Part shown: positions 59,691-64,000 of the stretch, piece after piece
Layout: every line of letters begins with the position of its first letter
Numbering within the stretch: the stretch's first letter is position 1
Assembly (NCBI GenBank): GCA_002898295.1
Contig: BEHX01000002.1
Span: 62,001-126,000, forward strand
Direction of reading: 5' to 3'
Length of the DNA stretch: 64,000 bases
DNA from: a bacterium HR21
GTDB lineage: Bacteria > Bacteroidota > Ignavibacteria > Kapaibacteriales > HRBIN21
The notes under the pieces: model-generated
What the model was told of the DNA's origin: nothing
The model's input: only the letters and a program-made list of their open reading frames with translations
Database searches by the model: none
Made by a program: the position numbers and the translations under genes

Positions 59691-61091
59691 CTAGAAGAAC
59701 ATCCACACCCGGGCTGCCCCACCGAAGTGCCAGACCCTCGTCGGGAACAACCAGCTTGACAGCGATTGCACCAGAAGCTCGAACACCGTCCGCTGCCGTC
59801 CCACCGCGGGCAGCTCCCACCGCAGTCCCGCCGGGAACTGGGGCGAGCTGGTTGCACTCCACAGTGCCCCAACTCCAATGCCAGGCATCCACGAAGTCAA
59901 GGGGTATAGCAAGAGTCCAATCCCTCCGTACCCTCCAGCGCGGCTCCACTCTGCCCCGACCCTCTGCTGGTATTCCACCGACAGCCGCACCGGGAGAGCA
60001 ATCCCTGTCTGCATCAGCTCCAGCGCTGCTCCAAGACGGACCTCCAGAGGGAGAGCTTCTACCCGTGTGAGGGTCTGCCGAGCCGGTGTAAAGCGCACCC
60101 TCACAGCATCCCACGCAGTGCCCAAAATGCCCGAGATTGTGTCATGTTCCCACTGGAGTGTTGCTTCCATCAGCTTCCAGTGGAGGAATCCAGCATGCTC
60201 GAGCGACAAGCCAAGAGCAGCAACTACGGGAAGTGTATCCGCTGCCCTCCACTCCCACCGAAGTCCTAGACTTACCCCCACTCCCCACCCCACCGCTGGT
60301 GCCACTCCGAGAGCAAGCCCTAACGCGGAAGCTCCCGCATCGGCATGCCGCCACAGCAAACGCCCGGAGACATCCCAGCTGAAGGTGCTATCCCATGAGG
60401 GCGACAGAAACGGTTGGAGCTGAAACCAGGCTCCGGGAAGCAGTTCCTCATACCTGTGCCCACGGTAGAGATGGACAGCAACACCGCCTACCAGCTCACC
60501 CCACCGCAGCCGTGCGCTCGGATCCGAAGCAAGCTTGCCGTGCCAGAGACGGCGGGCATACCCGAGGGTAGCCATCGAGTACAGCCGCAGCTGTGCTTTC
60601 CCACCACGGAGCTCTGCTCTCTCACCGCCAATCACTGGCTGCCGGGCTGCCGCCGTGGCTCCTTCAAACGCCTGCGCCTGCATCCAGAGCTGAACACTCA
60701 TCCCAAATGCCAGCGCATGCTCTGCCGAGGGTTTCCAGAGAAGAGCCAGCGGCTGCGCGGCTGCCTCCACGAATACCGGCTGTCGCTCCAGCAGAGCGAC
60801 AAACTCTGCCCGCTCCTGCACGGTGAGCCGACGCGGTTGGTAGCCAGCAGGGGTTTCCACCCCGCCGAAGAAGGAGGTATATTCCCGCACCGTCATCCCC
60901 ACAAGCTGAGCGGAAAAGCCCGGTAGCGAGAATTCCCACCGACCCCGGCTCTGGAGCAATCCCGCAGGATTTTCCCCCAGCGCCTCGATCCCCTGGGCAT
61001 TGACGCTCCCTGTCCCTCCCTGTGCCTCGCTGAAATGCTGTCCCTGCAGAGAAGCCACTGCGGCAACAATACTCCAATACCGCCACCACAT
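59691..61091 (-). CDS. Predicted outer-membrane beta-barrel protein
   Basis: A 466-residue protein with a short signal sequence and a start (GIEALGENPAGLLQSRGRWEF) like FadL/PorV/DUF5723-type outer-membrane proteins. Many alternating amphipathic strands follow, ending in an aromatic residue (VWMFF), typical of barrel insertion. Function is unknown. It lies 19 bases after the four-repeat lipoprotein gene, so the two may form an envelope complex. Confidence 0.7.
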   Translation of the reverse strand: MWWRYWSIVAAVASLQGQHFSEAQGGTGSVNAQGIEALGENPAGLLQSRGRWEFSLPGFSAQLVGMTVREYTSFFGGVETPAGYQPRRLTVQERAEFVALLERQPVFVEAAAQPLALLWKPSAEHALAFGMSVQLWMQAQAFEGATAAARQPVIGGERAELRGGKAQLRLYSMATLGYARRLWHGKLASDPSARLRWGELVGGVAVHLYRGHRYEELLPGAWFQLQPFLSPSWDSTFSWDVSGRLLWRHADAGASALGLALGVAPAVGWGVGVSLGLRWEWRAADTLPVVAALGLSLEHAGFLHWKLMEATLQWEHDTISGILGTAWDAVRVRFTPARQTLTRVEALPLEVRLGAALELMQTGIALPVRLSVEYQQRVGAEWSRAGGYGGIGLLLYPLTSWMPGIGVGALWSATSSPQFPAGLRWELPAVGRQRTVFELLVQSLSSWLFPTRVWHFGGAARVWMFF

Positions 61092-61110
61092 TGCGCCTCC
61101 ATGGCTGGTT

Positions 61111-63198
61111 CTACGGAAGGCTCATCTCTGCCCGCAGCATAACCCGCAGGTGAACGTAGTCAGAGCTCCGCACGCGGACGTAGTCCGCTGCCTCTGTCCT
61201 GCCAACGAGCGTAAGGGCAACCTGCTGCGCATGGAGAATTCCCGGAAGATGCCGCTCGTCGAGCTCAATACGCTCAATGCTGTGTTGCTCCCGCACCGCT
61301 ACCCCAGAGGCTTCTACGGGTGCCGCGCCGAAGACGAGTTCTCCTTCAGGCGGAACACGGACGGAGCCGAGGCTATCAGAAAAGACCACGAACAGCTGCA
61401 GCCCCACAGGGAAGCGATTTTTGACCTCGACAACCAGTGTTGCCCGCTCCAGCTTCTGCCCTTGTCGGCGCAGCACCTCCCCGCCAGTCCATGCCCACTG
61501 ATTCTCGTACCGCAGCTGCTGAATGCGCATCCGAACCGGTATGAGCACTGTAACGTTGCCCCGGAGCCGGCTCGTATCGGCAAAGGCCCACCCTTGGTCA
61601 GCCTCCGGCACAACGGTCCAGAGAAAGCGGACAAACCGAGGGCGCTCCGTCAGACGAACACCCGTATAGCGGAGCTCCCATCGAGTCTGCTGCCCACGGA
61701 GTATCCCTGCTTCCTTCACTGCCGGCTGCACAGTCTGGGGCGGTACCGGCAAGCGCGCTAGCACACCCCTGTTGCGATCGGCGACTTCTATCGTCCCCTC
61801 AACGCGGAACCCTACCGCAGCGGTGTTCTCCAGCTGTGCCTCAATGAGAAGCTCGGCAAACTCCACTTCCACCTGTGAGAGCAAGCCCAAATTGCCCTGG
61901 AGCCAAACCTCCGATTCCGCTTGCGCCGGAAAGCTCGCAACCGGGAGTTGTCTTCCCTCTGCCCACGCAATGGCAACGGTGTCCACAACAACTCGGACGG
62001 TCACCCCGTGCTCCGCCTGCAGAGTAACCGGCTCAGCCGCGGGCGGGAGCTGTACCCACGACCGCAGGCGCAGAGTGCGGATGACCCCTTGATCCTCCGT
62101 CTCCGGCACCAATGCCAGCGGTCCTTGGAGAACTAGCTCATCCTCCCGCCGCTCACCTGCGCCAAGGGAGAAGGTTTGCCGAACAGGGGTCCCGTTGCGT
62201 CGCAGCTGCCCGAAGCGCCATTCTCCACGCAGGGCTATGGGAAAGCCGTTTTCCACCTCAGTCCGGAGGGCAAGCAGGTGGAATGTCCCGCCGCTGAGCG
62301 CAGCATCGTTAGGCAGGGGCACCTCTACCGGGAGCTCCGCCTCCCACGCTGAAGAAGGTAGTACCCGTGCCCAGACAAGCTCTACTCCGCTCGGCTGCAG
62401 CACAACACGCAGTACACTCTCCGAGCTGTACGCCACTCTCTGTCCTCCACTGCCTGGAGAACTCAACGACAAGGACAGCTGGGTTTCTGCGCTGAGCACA
62501 ACTCCCGCCAAGGGTAAGTGCAGTGGACCGCCTGGATCTGTGCTCTGCCCACGGCTTTCTCCTGGCGGAATTACCTGCTGCGCTGCTGATACGGGGACAA
62601 ACCATTCCCCATATCCCGGCGTGCGGAGGACAATACCCGGTTGCGAGTAACCTGCGGGAGCCTCTATGCGGATAGGCACGGGATAGCGGTTCTCCACACG
62701 GAGCTCCGCTGTCCCCGCTCGATAGGCAACAGCGAGAATTTCCTCAGGTAGTCGGAGGATGGAGTCTATCTGAACTGGTGCTGCTATCGGAGGGACAACC
62801 GCCTCTGCCGGAGGCTGGGGTATCTGTGGGAAGAGGCTCCGCAGCGGAAGCTCCAGCGCTCCATGCGACCAGCCCTGAAAATGCTCTCGAAAAGCGGCGA
62901 TATCGTTGAGCTGGAAGCTCCGTTCGAAGCGAAGCGTATCAATGCGCCCAAGCTCCTTGCCCAGGATAACCGGAGTCAGCTCCCCAGCAAGGGCAAGCGA
63001 GAGATTCCCGCTGCCAGGCTCGATGTGGAGCTGTGTCGTGTCGGCAATGAGCTCCTGTAGCGTCAGGAGTGAATCTACAAGCGGGAGTTGTACAACCAGG
63101 GGCACCTCCGGGGCCAAGAACCGAGTGGGCATATCCGAACATGCCCCAACTCCCAGAACCAGTGCCATGACAATCCCCCAGGTCCTCCGTGCCTGCAT
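61111..63198 (-). CDS. Large lipoprotein built of four beta-sandwich-like repeats
   Basis: A 695-residue protein with a lipobox (LGVGAC, lipidated Cys20). No known family is recognised. Four segments share a strand motif: AELRVENRYPVPIRI (164-178), LRTEVENGFPIALRG (311-325), IEAQLENTAAVGFRV (452-466) and VVEVKNRFPVGLQL (589-602), spaced about 148, 140 and 136 residues. Each unit ends in an alternating hydrophobic strand. The VxNxFPxxL pattern recalls WHy/LEA14-type sandwiches. The whole may be a periplasmic or surface rod. It lies between a degenerate recombinase and an outer-membrane barrel. Confidence 0.72.
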   Translation of the reverse strand: MQARRTWGIVMALVLGVGACSDMPTRFLAPEVPLVVQLPLVDSLLTLQELIADTTQLHIEPGSGNLSLALAGELTPVILGKELGRIDTLRFERSFQLNDIAAFREHFQGWSHGALELPLRSLFPQIPQPPAEAVVPPIAAPVQIDSILRLPEEILAVAYRAGTAELRVENRYPVPIRIEAPAGYSQPGIVLRTPGYGEWFVPVSAAQQVIPPGESRGQSTDPGGPLHLPLAGVVLSAETQLSLSLSSPGSGGQRVAYSSESVLRVVLQPSGVELVWARVLPSSAWEAELPVEVPLPNDAALSGGTFHLLALRTEVENGFPIALRGEWRFGQLRRNGTPVRQTFSLGAGERREDELVLQGPLALVPETEDQGVIRTLRLRSWVQLPPAAEPVTLQAEHGVTVRVVVDTVAIAWAEGRQLPVASFPAQAESEVWLQGNLGLLSQVEVEFAELLIEAQLENTAAVGFRVEGTIEVADRNRGVLARLPVPPQTVQPAVKEAGILRGQQTRWELRYTGVRLTERPRFVRFLWTVVPEADQGWAFADTSRLRGNVTVLIPVRMRIQQLRYENQWAWTGGEVLRRQGQKLERATLVVEVKNRFPVGLQLFVVFSDSLGSVRVPPEGELVFGAAPVEASGVAVREQHSIERIELDERHLPGILHAQQVALTLVGRTEAADYVRVRSSDYVHLRVMLRAEMSLP

Positions 63199-63218
63199 TG
63201 GTGATCCCGTGAAATGAC

Positions 63219-64000
63219 CTACAAGCGCACTAGACTCTGCAATTCTGGACCACTCCCCACCTTCCCCCGCTGGCGCACATAGAGCAGTGCTGTTGGACGC
63301 CAGCGGATCCGCATCCGCTGCATGAGTTCTTCGACGGAAACACCGCTCTCCACCAGCAGTAGCCCTGCCGTATGGCGGAGCGAAAACGGGGTCAATTTTC
63401 GAGCTCGCTCCCGCTTGATGCCACTTTCACGAAGACGCTGGTTGACCACCTCCCGCATGCCCCGGACGCTCATCCGCTGCCCACGCCCACGAGGGCTATA
63501 GCTGACGAAAAGCGGTTCTGCCGGGTCCTCCACCCCCCTTGCCGCAAGATACGCCGTGAGCGCTTCGTATACCTTCGGGGGGATTGGGACCACCTCGTCT
63601 TTCGCCCGATGTCCCTTGCCCTGCAGGTAAATCACCCATTTGCCTGCCTTCCGGCGAATGTCACCCACATCTGCGGCAGCAAGTTCCCGCTCCGAACATG
63701 CGCAGCCGAGCATCATCAAGATGAGCGCTCGGTCCCGCAATCCCACAAGCGTCGATGTTTCAATGCTTGCCAGCAGTTGCTCTATCTCCGCTGCCGTTAG
63801 AAACAGACGGCTATGCTGCTGGGCACGACGTGCTCCCAGAACTCGGCGCGCAGGATTGCGCTCCAGCACCCCACGGTCTACCAGGTACTGACACAGCCGC
63901 CGCAGTGCCGTCATGTACGTTGCCACCGATGCCGGCTGGAGCTTCTTGATGCGTACCAGGTACGCCCGATACCGCTCGACATCCCGCGGACGAAAGAAAA
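63219..64000 (-). CDS. Tyrosine recombinase-like protein with degenerate catalytic site (5' end outside window)
   Basis: The visible 260 residues begin inside the core-binding domain (FFRPRDVERYRAYLVRIKKL) and reach the C-terminus. The fold and the Tyr (LLYVRQ) and Lys (LQGKGHRAKDE) are kept, but several catalytic positions differ from XerD. The first Arg region reads GCACSEREL instead of GxGxRxxEL, HxLRH reads FSLRH, and the LGH position reads RIRW. It may be inactive, or use a shifted active site. The frame stays open to the right edge. Confidence 0.75.
   Translation of the reverse strand, partial: FFRPRDVERYRAYLVRIKKLQPASVATYMTALRRLCQYLVDRGVLERNPARRVLGARRAQQHSRLFLTAAEIEQLLASIETSTLVGLRDRALILMMLGCACSERELAAADVGDIRRKAGKWVIYLQGKGHRAKDEVVPIPPKVYEALTAYLAARGVEDPAEPLFVSYSPRGRGQRMSVRGMREVVNQRLRESGIKRERARKLTPFSLRHTAGLLLVESGVSVEELMQRMRIRWRPTALLYVRQRGKVGSGPELQSLVRL

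Noticed and set aside
63219-64000. Integron or phage integrase at the right edge
   Set aside because: No attachment site, gene cassette, repeat or tRNA target was seen beside it, and several catalytic residues are altered.

Overview
The window is about 64 kb of gene-dense chromosome with high GC (close to 60% by eye). It holds no rRNA operon, no CRISPR array and no insertion sequence, and no gap longer than about 260 bases. Several features place it in the Bacteroidota/Chlorobiota (FCB) group. Five secreted proteins end in Por/type IX secretion (T9SS)-like C-terminal domains. The 2-oxoacid dehydrogenase E1 is a fused alpha-beta protein. Almost every promoter-sized gap carries the Bacteroidetes-type -7 element TAnnTTTG, usually as TAATTTTG. 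An O2-dependent fatty-acid hydroxylase and a haem-binding protein suggest aerobic respiration. The compact, heavily overlapping genes recall a deep Chlorobiota/Kapabacteria-like lineage, but the exact phylum is inferred.

Layout. 1-5.8 kb (minus): aspartokinase, c-di-AMP phosphodiesterase PgpH, a Xer recombinase and the muramidase NamZ. 5.9-9.7 kb: a Spy-like periplasmic protein (plus) facing an active/inactive M16 peptidase pair. 9.7-12.3 kb: lnt, divergent from a LuxR-type regulator with a degenerate receiver. 12.3-17.5 kb (minus): a chain from psd and pssA through purS, purQ, two TatA-type genes and gatA to a dienelactone hydrolase, mostly joined by 4-base overlaps. 17.6-19.9 kb (plus): dnaN-recF. 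19.9-24.6 kb (minus): a stray nuoC with pdhB, a fatty-acid hydroxylase, an S9 peptidase and a haem-binding protein. 24.7-30.0 kb (plus): mtaB, a putative lipoprotein, truA, an M48 lipoprotein protease, pyrF and a DUF2851 gene, all overlapping. 30.0-31.7 kb (minus): a glycosyltransferase, rpsU and a small Tudor-like protein.

31.7-46.2 kb (minus) is the accessory centre of the window. It begins with tRNA-Arg(CCG) and a membrane-anchored TPR protein, followed by a 2192-residue beta-helix protein and four more T9SS-type secreted proteins. These proteins share a recurring ELPPxPP module and cohesin-like and dockerin-like segments. 46.3-50.9 kb: branched-chain 2-oxoacid dehydrogenase E1, ilvE and gatB. 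51-53.2 kb: a PPP-family phosphatase and ThpR, facing an RfbD-like reductase. 53.3-57.2 kb: mnmE, a GNAT acetyltransferase and mnmG, with mnmG bracketed by two parS sequences. 57.3-59.7 kb (plus): birA, coaX and an Ntn asparaginase. 59.7-64 kb (minus): an outer-membrane barrel protein, a lipoprotein built of four repeats, and a catalytically degenerate tyrosine recombinase that runs off the right edge.

The least explained parts are the T9SS/beta-helix cluster with its shared module, the four-repeat lipoprotein next to a degenerate recombinase, and the Tudor-like protein with rpsU. parS, mnmG/mnmE, dnaN and recF lying within about 40 kb suggest an origin-proximal region, although no dnaA gene or DnaA-box cluster was seen.
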